A stretch of 40,993 nucleotides of DNA from Candidatus Woesearchaeota archaeon (GTDB taxonomy: Archaea > Nanobdellota > Nanobdellia > Woesearchaeales > GW2011-AR4): assembly GCA_018303185.1 (NCBI GenBank), contig JAGVYR010000070.1, forward strand, positions 1 to 40,993, given 5' to 3'. The notes under the pieces are model-generated. The model saw nothing but the letters and a program-made list of their open reading frames with translations. It was not told the origin of the DNA and did no database searches. Positions 7,369-15,399 of this stretch are shown here, one piece after another. A program made the translations under genes and the position numbers. How positions within the stretch are numbered: position 1 is the stretch's first letter; every line of letters begins with the position of its first letter.

Positions 7369-7896
7369 ATGCTTGACAAGGAAGAATTCACCAAGATTAG
7401 GAAGGAAATGGACGCTCTTGAGCAGGAAAGGGAGCATGTTATCCAGCTTTCAAGGGACATTATCTCGCTTTCAAAGAGGATAATATACAGCATCAACCGC
7501 GCTGAAATGAAGGAAGCTGCTTCTTACGCAAAGGAGATTGAAGCAAAGAAGAAAGAGCTTGACAAGGTAAAGGTAAGCCTTGATGTAAACATAAACAGGG
7601 TTGCCTATCAGGAGTACGTGGAAGCTGTTTCATACTATGAATACGCAGCCAAGGGCAGCATCCCCACGAAAGCAGCGCTGAAGGTTGAGACGGATGATTA
7701 CCTCATGGGCCTATGCGATCTTACAGGCGAACTTGGCAGGAAAGCGGTATATGAAGTCATAAAGGGCAATTTTTCAGAAGCGGCTAAGATAAGGGAGCTT
7801 GTAGATGAAATCCACGGCGAAGATACAATAAAATGGAACCTGCAGAAGATTGAAGATGTTATTTTTGACCTGAAGATGAAGGGAAAGCTCAAATGA
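7369..7896 (+). CDS. Translin family protein
   Basis: About 175 residues, all helical (MLDKEEFTKIRKEMDALEQE onward). It carries translin-type features: a helical repeat rich in Arg/Lys/Glu, YQEYVEAVSYYEY in the middle, and DYLMGLCDLTGELGRKAVY, a hallmark of translin/TRAX. Members form ring octamers that bind single-stranded RNA or DNA; some archaeal members are RNases. The start is placed at 7369 because a TATA box lies exactly 27 nt upstream; a longer frame from 7264 would begin before the promoter. It overlaps aspS by 4 bp (ATGA), so the two are translationally coupled and a link to tRNA metabolism is plausible. Confidence 0.88.
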   Translation: MLDKEEFTKIRKEMDALEQEREHVIQLSRDIISLSKRIIYSINRAEMKEAASYAKEIEAKKKELDKVKVSLDVNINRVAYQEYVEAVSYYEYAAKGSIPTKAALKVETDDYLMGLCDLTGELGRKAVYEVIKGNFSEAAKIRELVDEIHGEDTIKWNLQKIEDVIFDLKMKGKLK

Positions 7897-9650
7897 AATT
7901 CTCAAGGACGCATCACTGCAATGATTTAAGGAAAGAAGACATTGGAAAAGAAGCAGTCCTTATGGGCTGGAACCAGTCCAGAAGGGATCATGGCGGCATC
8001 ATTTTCATTGACTTAAGGGACCGCTACGGGCTTACTCAGGTTGTTTTTGACCCGAAGCACAACAAGGATGCCCATAAGCTTGCTGAAGGGATAAAGAGAG
8101 AGGATGTCATTGCGGCTAAAGGCAAAGTTCGGGCAAGAGGCCAGGGGCTTGAAAATCCAAACCTCGACACAGGCCAGATAGAGGTCATTGTTGACGAGCT
8201 TGAAATACTCTCTTCTGCTGATACTCCCCCGATTGAGATAGAGGACAGGAAAGAAGCGGGGGAAGACGCCCGCTTAAAGTACAGGTTCCTTGACTTAAGA
8301 AGGCCAAAGATGCAGAAGCATTTGCAGCTGAGGCACAATGCGGCACAGGCTGCAAGGGAATATCTAGATAATAATAAATTCCTTGAGATTGAAACTCCAA
8401 TGCTTGTCAGGGCTACGCCTGAAGGGGCGCGCGATTACATTGTTCCTTCCCGTGTCAATCCCGGGAAATTCTATGCCCTGCCTCAAAGTCCACAAATCTA
8501 CAAGCAGATATTGATGGCTTCAGGCTGCGACCGCTATTACCAGTTTGCGCGCTGCCTTAGAGACGAGGATTTGAGGGCAGACAGGCAGCCCGAGCACACC
8601 CAGATAGACTTGGAAATGAGCTTTGTGAAGCAGGAAGATGTCCTGAATATGGTCGAAGGGCTTTACAGGCATTTGATGAAAAAAGTTCTTGGCATTGAGA
8701 TTAAGGAAAAATTCTCCAGATTAAGCTATGACGAATCAATGCTGAAGTACGGCAATGACAAGCCGGACATAAGGTTTGGGCTTGAATTGTTTGATGTTAC
8801 AGGGATTGCGGCAAAGTCTGATTTTCAGGTTTTCAAGGGTGCTGAATTAATCAAGTGCATTAACCCGCCGGATAAATTTGGCAGGAATGAAATCGATTCT
8901 TTTATCCAGCTCTGCATACAGAACGGCGCAAAGGGCATGGCATGGATGCGCGTGACTGAGAAAGGTTTGGAAAGCAACATTGCAAAATTTTTCAATGACG
9001 ATATAAAAAAAGAGTTAATAGAAAAAACAAATGCAAAGCCCGGCTCTGTCTTATTTTTCATAGCTGACAAAAAAAAGATTGTAAACCAAGTGTTGAGCAA
9101 ATTAAGGATTGAGCTTGGAGAAAAGCTGGGCCTTATTGACAAAAAATCCTTTAAGTTCTGCTGGATTCTTGACTTCCCGATATTTGAATGGAATGACGAT
9201 GAAAGCAAATGGGACGCATGCCACCATATCTTTACCGCTCCAAAGAAAGAGCACCACGGCATGATTGAAAAAGACCCGGGCAATGTGAAGGCTGACCTTT
9301 ATGATTTAGTGCTGAATGGCGTTGAGCTTGGCTCAGGCAGCATCAGGGAGACAAACCCTCAGATACAGGAAAGGGTGATGAAAGTAATTGGCCTTTCGCA
9401 TGAAGAAGTCCAGAAGAAGTTCGGCTTTTTGATGGAAGCATTCAGGTACGGAACTCCGCCGCATGGCGGCATCGGGCTTGGCTTTGACAGGATTGTTGCA
9501 ATGATGTGCGGCTATAACGACATTAGGGAAGTGATTGCATTCCCGAAGAACAAGAACGCTGAATGCCCCATGGACGGCTCCCCTTCTGATGTTGAGGAGA
9601 AGCAGCTGAAGGAATTGAATATTAAGGTTGATTTGGTGAAGAAGAAATGA
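7893..9650 (+). CDS. aspS: Aspartyl-tRNA synthetase, bacterial-type architecture
   Basis: Class IIb synthetase charging tRNA-Asp, possibly also tRNA-Asn. At 585 residues it is much longer than the ~430-residue archaeal enzyme, because it has the bacterial layout: N-terminal OB anticodon-binding fold (1-~110), catalytic core with YALPQSPQIYKQILM and motif 2 (RDEDLRADRQPEHTQID), a GAD-type insertion (~285-420, SDFQVFKGAELIKC), then motif 3 (GGIGLGFDRIV). It starts within the translin gene. A bacterial-type enzyme in an archaeon points to transfer. As gatCAB genes lie 3-10 kb away, a non-discriminating enzyme feeding transamidation is possible; specificity cannot be read from sequence alone. Confidence 0.95.
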   Translation: MKFSRTHHCNDLRKEDIGKEAVLMGWNQSRRDHGGIIFIDLRDRYGLTQVVFDPKHNKDAHKLAEGIKREDVIAAKGKVRARGQGLENPNLDTGQIEVIVDELEILSSADTPPIEIEDRKEAGEDARLKYRFLDLRRPKMQKHLQLRHNAAQAAREYLDNNKFLEIETPMLVRATPEGARDYIVPSRVNPGKFYALPQSPQIYKQILMASGCDRYYQFARCLRDEDLRADRQPEHTQIDLEMSFVKQEDVLNMVEGLYRHLMKKVLGIEIKEKFSRLSYDESMLKYGNDKPDIRFGLELFDVTGIAAKSDFQVFKGAELIKCINPPDKFGRNEIDSFIQLCIQNGAKGMAWMRVTEKGLESNIAKFFNDDIKKELIEKTNAKPGSVLFFIADKKKIVNQVLSKLRIELGEKLGLIDKKSFKFCWILDFPIFEWNDDESKWDACHHIFTAPKKEHHGMIEKDPGNVKADLYDLVLNGVELGSGSIRETNPQIQERVMKVIGLSHEEVQKKFGFLMEAFRYGTPPHGGIGLGFDRIVAMMCGYNDIREVIAFPKNKNAECPMDGSPSDVEEKQLKELNIKVDLVKKK

Positions 9651-9737
9651 TGGAATTATATCCATAACTCCCCCCGCCGGTGCTGACAGATTTTTGGCAG
9701 TGCATTTTGGCCAAGTGAGCAGATTTTTTTCGTAATT

Positions 9738-10148
9738 TCACTTCTTAAGCTCATTCCTTAAGTCTTCCGTAGAATACACTTTAACTCTGTCCTGCTGCTT
9801 CAGCCTTTTGTCATTGGACCAGACAGCACACTTCAACTTCAAGGCAAGAGCCAGATACATCACGTCTTTTTCATCCGGAGAAAAATTTCCAGCTTCACTA
9901 ATAAGGTTAGAATAATCTTCTTTTGGAACAACTGTGATGATGTCCTTCAGCATGTGCATAATTTGGATGAATTCTTCTCTTGTTCTTGATGTTTTCCTAA
10001 GTATCATGCCTTCATATTTCAGAAATTCTTCAATGACAAATTCCGGGGCGCTTGGGATAATGTCCTATTCAAATATAATTTTTGCAGCCAAGCTATTTTT
10101 AATCAAGGCAGAAAAGAGCACATTTGCGCCAATAACTAAAAGCATCAT
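9738..10148 (-). pseudogene. PIN-domain (VapC-like) toxin, interrupted by in-frame TAG
   Basis: Reading from ATG at 10148, the frame gives MMLLVIGANVLFSALIKNS, then an in-frame TAG at 10067-10065 (codon 28). The same frame then continues DIIPSAPEFVIEEFLKYEG and a full PIN C-terminus (DEKDVMYLALALKLKCAVWS) to the stop at 9738. Such proteins normally start with IDANVLFSA; here the first catalytic Asp is Gly (VIGANVLF). Two independent lesions, nonsense plus loss of a metal ligand, make an inactive remnant the best reading. A shorter 89-codon frame from 10007 remains open but lacks the N-terminal half. It overlaps its antitoxin gene by 4 bp, as in intact modules. Confidence 0.8.
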
Positions 10149-10369
10149 CTCGCCCTATGCTTTTTCATGGCTTTCTCGCTGACTTGCCTGCCGAACTCAA
10201 TGGCTTCTTCTTCACTTAAAGTGCTGTCTTTTGTAAATTCTTTGAACTTTTCCAGCATTAAAAGCTTCCTTTTTATTGCTTCTCTTGCCACTGCGCTCCA
10301 ATTTATATCTTGGAATATATCCATCTCTTGTTTCATTTCCTGCGGGATTGATAAGGTTATGCTTACCAT
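10145..10369 (-). CDS. VapB-like antitoxin (ribbon-helix-helix type)
   Basis: 74 residues. The N-terminal MVSITLSIPQEMKQEMDIF looks like the beta-strand and first helix of a ribbon-helix-helix DNA-binding fold. It is followed by INWSAVAREAIKRKLLMLEK and a charged toxin-binding tail. It directly precedes and overlaps (ATGA) the broken PIN toxin. Translation start is supported by a strong GGAGGT. The gene looks intact while its toxin is not, so it may persist as a regulator or against a toxin encoded elsewhere (inference). Confidence 0.8.
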   Translation of the reverse strand: MVSITLSIPQEMKQEMDIFQDINWSAVAREAIKRKLLMLEKFKEFTKDSTLSEEEAIEFGRQVSEKAMKKHRAR

Positions 10370-10386
10370 TTTTACCTCCGGTATAT

Positions 10387-10421
10387 TACGTTTATTATGT
10401 GCAATACGTTTATATATTTAA
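10387..10421 (-). promoter_or_regulatory. Antitoxin promoter with direct-repeat operator
   Basis: Two identical 9-mers TACGTTTAT (10387-10395 and 10405-10413), spaced 18 bp start to start, lie across and just downstream of the TATA-like TAAATATATAAA on the minus strand. Repeated sites at this spacing are typical of autoregulation by a ribbon-helix-helix antitoxin (inference). Confidence 0.45.
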
Positions 10422-10432
10422 ACCTTTTGGTT

Positions 10433-10834
10433 TTATTCTTTCCCAGCCTTTCCCAAAAACTCCCTCACATCCTTCAATAGCTTTGTCGTAATCGTTTCGA
10501 AAACAACCCTGTCGTCTATCTTCCCGTACTGGTGCGCTATGATGTTCCTCATGCCCTTTGCATCCTGCATCCTTTTCATTAAAGCCTCATCAATAACTTT
10601 ATTCTCATTTAAAACATTGAAAGCATCCGCATCATCCTCGGGCAGCCTTAATTTTTTCAGCTTAATGAAAATAAATGCCAAATCCGTGACTGCCTCCATT
10701 ATCTTTTCCACGTACCTTTCGCAGGCTGCCTTTTTTTCCAGATTAAGATATTCTTCAAAGGTTGCAGGCAGTATTGAATCAAGCTCTTCAATGTACTTTT
10801 TTATCTCTGAAATCTTGTCATCAATCCTGCTCAT
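10433..10834 (-). CDS. hepT: HepT-like HEPN RNase toxin (DUF86)
   Basis: 133 residues, helical bundle. The HEPN RNase motif RX4HXY is intact: RNIIAHQY at residues 96-103 (Arg96, His101, Tyr103). In characterised HEPN/MNT modules this protein is an RNase neutralised by AMPylation of the motif tyrosine by its MNT partner, which is the gene immediately upstream here with a 4-bp overlap (ATGA). The order antitoxin then toxin is normal for archaeal MntA/HepT. Unlike the neighbouring PIN toxin, no lesion is visible. Confidence 0.88.
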   Translation of the reverse strand: MSRIDDKISEIKKYIEELDSILPATFEEYLNLEKKAACERYVEKIMEAVTDLAFIFIKLKKLRLPEDDADAFNVLNENKVIDEALMKRMQDAKGMRNIIAHQYGKIDDRVVFETITTKLLKDVREFLGKAGKE

Positions 10835-11421
10835 GCCTCTGCCTCAAAGATTTTTTCCATCCTTAAAAAATAATCATTAGATTTAAGATATTTCAAAGTA
10901 AAAGAAACATTGTCAAAATCCCTTGCTTTGTACAAAATCCTGTGCTTCCTTGCAATCTCCATTTTAAGCTTCTGAGGCAGAATATTGAAAACCTGCACAT
11001 CTGCCTTTTTGCTTACCTGCCCGGAAATCCTCATCCTGAATTTAGTGGCATCTTTCAGGGAGATTTCCTTCCTGAAAACAGCACATGCATCTATGTCAGA
11101 CCTTGAAGTAAAGGTATTGTCAGCAAAAGAGCCAAACAATAAAACTGCCTTAATATTATCTTTTAATTCATCTTCAAGAATTGCCTCCACTACATTGCCC
11201 ATTATTCTTTTGTTTTCCATATTTCTTTTCAAGTCAAAATCCTGCTCAAGTTTTGCCGCTTCCCTGATGAATTCCAGCTTGGGCCTTATGTCTCTTGACA
11301 GCCTGTTCCTTTCTGACTGTGTCAATCTTTGCCCTTCAACCTGCTTCATTGCTATCTCTATCTCTTTCTTTCCGAAGATTTTCCTTGCCCTTTCATCCGT
11401 TAAAAGTTCCTTCATAGACAT
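10831..11421 (-). CDS. mntA: MntA-like nucleotidyltransferase antitoxin
   Basis: 196 residues. The C-terminal two thirds is a minimal nucleotidyltransferase with the signature GSFADNTFTSRSDID (Gly97-Ser98, Asp109, Asp111). This family AMPylates HepT. The N-terminal ~65 residues (KEIEIAMKQVEGQRLTQSER) form an extra helical, basic segment that could bind DNA or RNA; many MNT antitoxins lack it. Start at 11421 is consistent with a TATA box 27 nt upstream and thus a leaderless mRNA. A 20-bp palindrome lies between TATA and start. Confidence 0.85.
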   Translation of the reverse strand: MSMKELLTDERARKIFGKKEIEIAMKQVEGQRLTQSERNRLSRDIRPKLEFIREAAKLEQDFDLKRNMENKRIMGNVVEAILEDELKDNIKAVLLFGSFADNTFTSRSDIDACAVFRKEISLKDATKFRMRISGQVSKKADVQVFNILPQKLKMEIARKHRILYKARDFDNVSFTLKYLKSNDYFLRMEKIFEAEA

Positions 11422-11425
11422 AATT

Positions 11426-11452
11426 ATAACCTAAATAAAGGTTATTTATAAG
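11426..11452 (-). promoter_or_regulatory. Promoter and palindromic operator of mntA-hepT
   Basis: TATA box CTTATAAAT (11444-11452, minus) is centred 27 nt before the mntA ATG. A perfect 7+6+7 palindrome, ATAACCT-aaataa-AGGTTAT (11426-11445), occupies the space between it and the start codon, where a bound repressor would block initiation. Confidence 0.5.
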
Positions 11453-11504
11453 TTTTTCGGTAAAAACTGAAACAATTAAATAATAGCAGCCTTCACTTTG
11501 AATC

Positions 11505-12062
11505 ATGCAAATCAACCTCATAACTTCAAACCCCGGAAAAGTCACTGAATTAAGCAGATATCTCGCTCCGGAAATAAAAGTCAACCACATAAGGCATGAA
11601 TACAGGGAATTAAGAAGCGACAGCACAGAGGAGATTGCAGAAGAAGCCGCAAAAAGGCTTGCCAATGAGCTGAAAAAAGCAGTTGTTGTCGAAGATTCCG
11701 GAATTTTCATAAACACATTGAAAGGCTTTCCCGGAACGTGCTCAAAATACGTACATGTCAGGATTGGGCTGAAAGGCCTCCTCAAATTGATGGAAGGCAA
11801 AAAAGACCGCTCCTGCTATTACAAGTCAGTATTGGCTTACTGTAAGCCCGGCAAAGAGCCAATTTCTTTTGCAGGGGAGGAAAAAGGCGCTATAGCGGAG
11901 AAAGAAAGGGGAAATTTCGGCTTCGGCCACGACCCTATATTCATACCTGAAAGCTCAAAAAGCACTTACGGAGAAATGAAAGACTGCCACGACAGGAAGA
12001 AGTTCAGGAGAATGGCTGCTGATAAGATGAAAGGATACTTCCTAAAAAATAAAAAACTTTAA
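11505..12062 (+). CDS. rdgB: XTP/dITP pyrophosphatase (HAM1/RdgB)
   Basis: Cleaves deaminated purine nucleoside triphosphates to monophosphates, keeping inosine and xanthosine out of nucleic acids; cytosolic homodimer. 185 residues, full length for archaeal members. The substrate-binding start ITSNPGKVTEL, the catalytic VVVEDSGIFINTLKGFPG and the signature FGFGHDPIFIP are all present. It stands alone, divergent from the HepT/MntA pair. Confidence 0.95.
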   Translation: MQINLITSNPGKVTELSRYLAPEIKVNHIRHEYRELRSDSTEEIAEEAAKRLANELKKAVVVEDSGIFINTLKGFPGTCSKYVHVRIGLKGLLKLMEGKKDRSCYYKSVLAYCKPGKEPISFAGEEKGAIAEKERGNFGFGHDPIFIPESSKSTYGEMKDCHDRKKFRRMAADKMKGYFLKNKKL

Positions 12063-12100
12063 TAATCCTTTCAATAAGTCATGTTGCAGGGGGTGATTCA

Positions 12101-12679
12101 ATGCTTCAGAAAATAAGGGACTTGATGCAGGTTCAGGAAGAAATCTCAAAGATAAATGAAAAGCTGGGCACAACAGTAAATTCTGTAAATTCATTGAGCG
12201 CTCAGGTTGCATCATTGGCAGAAACAATACAAAGCAAAGCCAGTGAGCTAAGCCAGAAAAACATCGAATTCTACAAAAACTTCAATGAAAACATAAATTC
12301 AATGAAGAAAATCAGGGACAGCCTTGAAGAGGAGCTTTTTGAGTTTAAATTATTCAAGACACAGACCCAGCAGAAGATGATGCAGAAATTCGAGGAAGAG
12401 CTGGGAAAAGAGCTGAAAATTAATCTTGAATCCCTCAAGGCCGATGCAGAAAAATACAATGAACTGAAAGGCCAGATAAACAGCATCTCCTTCAAGGTAA
12501 ATGACCTTTCCGATGAGATTGGAAAATTCCTCAATATCAGCAGGCACATCAAGGAGAAAGACTTTGAGATGAACAGGTTTGCCCGCGATTTGCTTGCAAT
12601 GGACAAAGAAAAGCTGGAATTGATGAGGAAAGTGGACACTCTCCAGCGCCTTGTAGGAAGGATGAGAAGGGCTGTTTGA
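12101..12679 (+). CDS. Long coiled-coil protein, hypothetical
   Basis: 192 residues, nearly all coiled coil from about residue 5 to 185, with heptad-like runs (EISKINEKLGTTVNSVNSL) and no membrane segment or enzymatic motif. The C-terminus is basic (LQRLVGRMRRAV), which could contact nucleic acid or membrane. GGGGTGAT lies just upstream of ATG, an almost perfect Shine-Dalgarno. Structurally it resembles the coiled-coil proteins at 3676 and 4314, but I see no clear homology. The function is unknown. Confidence 0.75.
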   Translation: MLQKIRDLMQVQEEISKINEKLGTTVNSVNSLSAQVASLAETIQSKASELSQKNIEFYKNFNENINSMKKIRDSLEEELFEFKLFKTQTQQKMMQKFEEELGKELKINLESLKADAEKYNELKGQINSISFKVNDLSDEIGKFLNISRHIKEKDFEMNRFARDLLAMDKEKLELMRKVDTLQRLVGRMRRAV

Positions 12680-12704
12680 TTATTTTTGTATTTTTACAGA
12701 TGAA

Positions 12705-12823
12705 GGTTAGCGGCATAAGGTGAGCGCACTTCATTTTTCCAGTAGGCAAGGTCAGGGGGACGCCCCATACGGGGCTTGACCGATACTTCGTGCAAAACAT
12801 TACCTGCGCGAAAGCCGCTAACC
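12705..12823. repeat. Intergenic inverted-repeat element, copy C
   Basis: 119 bp bounded by perfect 10-bp inverted repeats GGTTAGCGGC and GCCGCTAACC. Relative to copy A the stem carries a compensated change (A-T pair to G-C). It shares with A: AAGGTG, ATTTTTCC, CAGGGGG, the core CGCCCCATACGGGG, ACCGATAC, GCGAAAGC. The outer terminal repeat of copies A and B is missing. Located between a coiled-coil gene and gatC, both on the plus strand. Confidence 0.72.
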
Positions 12824-12893
12824 GAAATCTCCTTGAGCCAACTTTTCAATAAACTTTTTAAACCACTGCCTATTCAGGACAGCCTGTGGGAGC

Positions 12894-13178
12894 ATGGAGA
12901 TAAACGAGTCTTTGATAAGAAAGGTAGCAGAGGTAGCCCGCCTTGAATTAACAGATTCTGAAATAAAAAAATTCACCCCCCAATTAAGGGAAGCACTTGA
13001 AAACTTCTCCAAGCTGCAGGAAGTAGACACCAAGGGTGTAAAGCCTTCATTCCAGCCTGTTGAGATAAAGAATGTGCTGAGGGAAGATGTTCCAAAGCAG
13101 TGCTTAACGCAGGAACAGGCGCTTTCCCAGACAAAGCACAAAAAAGACGGCTATTTCAAGGGGCCGAAGGTGGTTTGA
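12894..13178 (+). CDS. gatC: Asp/Glu-tRNA amidotransferase subunit C
   Basis: 94 residues, typical of the small subunit that wraps around GatA and stabilises the amidotransferase converting Asp-tRNA-Asn or Glu-tRNA-Gln to Asn- or Gln-tRNA. Recognisable segments: RKVAEVARLELTDSEIKKF, then LQEVDTKGVKPSF and the C-terminal LREDVPKQCLTQEQAL. It opens the gat locus; the stop TGA is immediately followed by the GTG of the cyclophilin gene. A TATA-like TTTTTAAA lies about 38 nt upstream. Confidence 0.92.
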   Translation: MEINESLIRKVAEVARLELTDSEIKKFTPQLREALENFSKLQEVDTKGVKPSFQPVEIKNVLREDVPKQCLTQEQALSQTKHKKDGYFKGPKVV

Positions 13179-13778
13179 GTGAAAAAAACAGTCTTAGCAA
13201 TAGCAGTTCTCTTGATGATTTCCGCATGCTCAGTGCAGGAACCCGAGACAAAAAGTGGCGAGGCAAACCAAATGAAAAACCCGACAGCAGTATTAGACAC
13301 TACAGCAGGAACATTCAAAATAGAATTGTTTGAGGACAAATCCCCCATAACCGCGGGAAACTTCAAGAAGCTTGCAAGTGAAGGATTCTATGACGGAACA
13401 AGATTTCACAGGGTAATTGCAAACTTCATGGTGCAGGGCGGCGACCCTTTGAGCAAAGACATTTCTCAGGCAAGGCTCTGGGGCACCGGCAATCCTGGAT
13501 ATGCGATACAGGATGAATTCATCCAGGGGCTTTCAAACCTGAGAGGCACGATAGCAATGGCAAATTCAGGGCCCAATAGCGGAGGAAGCCAGTTTTTCAT
13601 TAACGTAGTGGACAACACATATCTTGACTGGGACAAGCCGCCAATGTCGAGCAAACATCCTGTTTTCGGAAAGGTAATAGAGGGCATGGAGGTTGTGGAC
13701 GCAATTTCAAGAGCGCAGACAGTGCCGGGAGACAGGCCTGCAAAGGACATTATTGTGAATAAAGTAACTATCCAATGA
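13179..13778 (+). CDS. Cyclophilin-type peptidyl-prolyl isomerase, probable lipoprotein
   Basis: Catalyses cis-trans isomerisation of Xaa-Pro bonds. 199 residues. The N-terminal hydrophobic signal MKKTVLAIAVLLMISACS ends in a lipobox-like ISAC, so the domain is probably anchored outside the membrane. The cyclophilin fold follows (about 37-198) with active-site FHRVIANFMVQGGD and GSQFFINV. The start is GTG directly after the gatC stop (TGAGTG), so translation is coupled. Its end overlaps the next gene by 4 bp. An exported folding enzyme embedded in a tRNA amidotransferase operon is functionally odd but clearly co-transcribed. Confidence 0.92.
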   Translation: MKKTVLAIAVLLMISACSVQEPETKSGEANQMKNPTAVLDTTAGTFKIELFEDKSPITAGNFKKLASEGFYDGTRFHRVIANFMVQGGDPLSKDISQARLWGTGNPGYAIQDEFIQGLSNLRGTIAMANSGPNSGGSQFFINVVDNTYLDWDKPPMSSKHPVFGKVIEGMEVVDAISRAQTVPGDRPAKDIIVNKVTIQ

Positions 13779-13966
13779 ATCAGGAAGAATACCTCAAGGT
13801 TTGCCCGCAATGCGGTTCAACAGAAATAAAGATACCTAATGCAGGATTGGATATAGGGATGTCAGTTCGGGATAAATGTGTTGAATGCGGAAACATCGGG
13901 AATTTTCCGGAGATATTAAAAGAGCAGTTGGATGAATTCAGAAAAGAACTAAAAAAATGGGCGTAA
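13775..13966 (+). CDS. Small zinc-ribbon protein
   Basis: 63 residues with two knuckles, CPQCG (near residue 10) and CVECG (near residue 37), probably binding one zinc. The rest is a short charged helix (ILKEQLDEFRKELKK). It starts with ATGA overlapping the cyclophilin stop and itself overlaps gatA by 10 bp, so it is firmly part of the gat transcript. No specific function can be assigned; nucleic acid or protein binding is typical of such ribbons. Confidence 0.82.
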   Translation: MNQEEYLKVCPQCGSTEIKIPNAGLDIGMSVRDKCVECGNIGNFPEILKEQLDEFRKELKKWA

Positions 13967-15399
13967 AGGAATTCATTGAAAATGCGAAATCAGGAAGCAT
14001 AGACATAGTTGAACACACGCATCGCGTTTTAGATGAATCAAAAAAGCTTGCCAAAGAATACAATTATTTCAACACTGTCTCTGAGGAATTGGCTTTGGAA
14101 CTGGCAAACAATATAAAAAAATCAATAAAAAGCAAAGATTCAAGAATAAAAAATAAAAAGCTCTTCGGCCTGCCAATCTCGATAAAGGACTCTATCTGCG
14201 TCAAGGGCGTTGAGAGCACTGCGGGCTCAAGAATACTAAAAGGCTACAGGCCGCTGTTCAATGCAACCGTTGTCGAAAGGGCAATTAACGAAGGCGCAAT
14301 AATAATAGGAAAAACATCTCAGGATGAGTTCGGCTTTGGCTCTTTTTCAGTAAACATTGGCCTTGGGTTCAAAACTCCAAAAAACCCTGTCGACCCTGAA
14401 AGGAGCTGCGGCGGCTCGAGCGGAGGAGCCGCTGGATTGGCAAAAAAAGCATCTTTTCCGCACATTGCAATAGGGGAGAGCACCGGAGGAAGCATTGCAG
14501 AGCCCGCTTCCTTCTGCGATATTTTTGGATTGACCCCGACATATGGAAGAAACTCAAGGTACGGGAATATCGATTTCGGAAATTCTCTTGATAAGCTTGG
14601 AACATTAGGGAAGACATGCTATGACGTAGCCTTATTGGAAGAGGTGATTGCAGGCCACGACATCAATGATTCCACAACAATCAACGCTCCGGTGGACAGA
14701 TATTCTGATTTAAACAAAAAAAACGCAAAAAAAATGAGAATTGCCGTGATAAAGGAGTCTTTCACAGAAGGCCTTGGCCCTGCAGTTGAAAAAAAAGTAT
14801 GGGGAGGTATAAAGAAGCTTGAATCTGAAGGCATAAAATACGAGGAAATAAGCCTAGAGATGCCGATAAGATACGGCCTTGCAGCGTATTACATGATAGG
14901 CACTTCGGAAGCATCCACAAACCTTGCAAAATTCTGCGGCATGAGGTACGGGAATGAATCCGAGCTGGAGGGGAATTTCAACCAGTACTTCACAAAGATA
15001 AGAAGCTCTCATTTTTCAGAGGAAGCCAAAAGAAGGATTATCCTTGGAACTTTTGCAAGGATGTCCGGCTACAGGGACGCTTATTACATCAAGGCAATGC
15101 AGATAAGGGCTTTGATGACGCGGGAATACAAAAAAGCCTTCAAAAAATATGATGCGCTTGTAAGCCCTACTGTCCCTATTTTGCCGCCAAAATTCACAGA
15201 GATAGCAAAGCTCACTCCTCTTCAGAATTACATGATGGACGTAATGCTTGTAGGCCCTAATGTGTGCGGCTTGCCGCATCTTAACGTTCCTGTCGGATAT
15301 GAAAAAGCTCTCCCGGTAGGCATGCTCCTAACAGGAGACCACCTGCAGGAGAAGAAGCTATTGGAGCTTGGAAATTTGTTTGAGGTGGAAGATGTATAA
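13957..15399 (+). CDS. gatA: Asp/Glu-tRNA amidotransferase subunit A
   Basis: Amidase subunit that releases ammonia from glutamine (or asparagine) for GatB. 480 residues, full length. The amidase-signature Ser-cisSer-Lys triad is visible: Lys77 in PISIKDSICVKG, Ser154/155 in CGGSSGGAAG, and Ser179 in STGGSIAEPASF. The signature continues FGLTPTYGRNSRYGN. Part of gatC-cyclophilin-ribbon-gatA; gatB lies 2.3 kb downstream behind its own promoter. ATG overlaps the preceding gene by 10 bp. Confidence 0.95.
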   Translation: MGVKEFIENAKSGSIDIVEHTHRVLDESKKLAKEYNYFNTVSEELALELANNIKKSIKSKDSRIKNKKLFGLPISIKDSICVKGVESTAGSRILKGYRPLFNATVVERAINEGAIIIGKTSQDEFGFGSFSVNIGLGFKTPKNPVDPERSCGGSSGGAAGLAKKASFPHIAIGESTGGSIAEPASFCDIFGLTPTYGRNSRYGNIDFGNSLDKLGTLGKTCYDVALLEEVIAGHDINDSTTINAPVDRYSDLNKKNAKKMRIAVIKESFTEGLGPAVEKKVWGGIKKLESEGIKYEEISLEMPIRYGLAAYYMIGTSEASTNLAKFCGMRYGNESELEGNFNQYFTKIRSSHFSEEAKRRIILGTFARMSGYRDAYYIKAMQIRALMTREYKKAFKKYDALVSPTVPILPPKFTEIAKLTPLQNYMMDVMLVGPNVCGLPHLNVPVGYEKALPVGMLLTGDHLQEKKLLELGNLFEVEDV

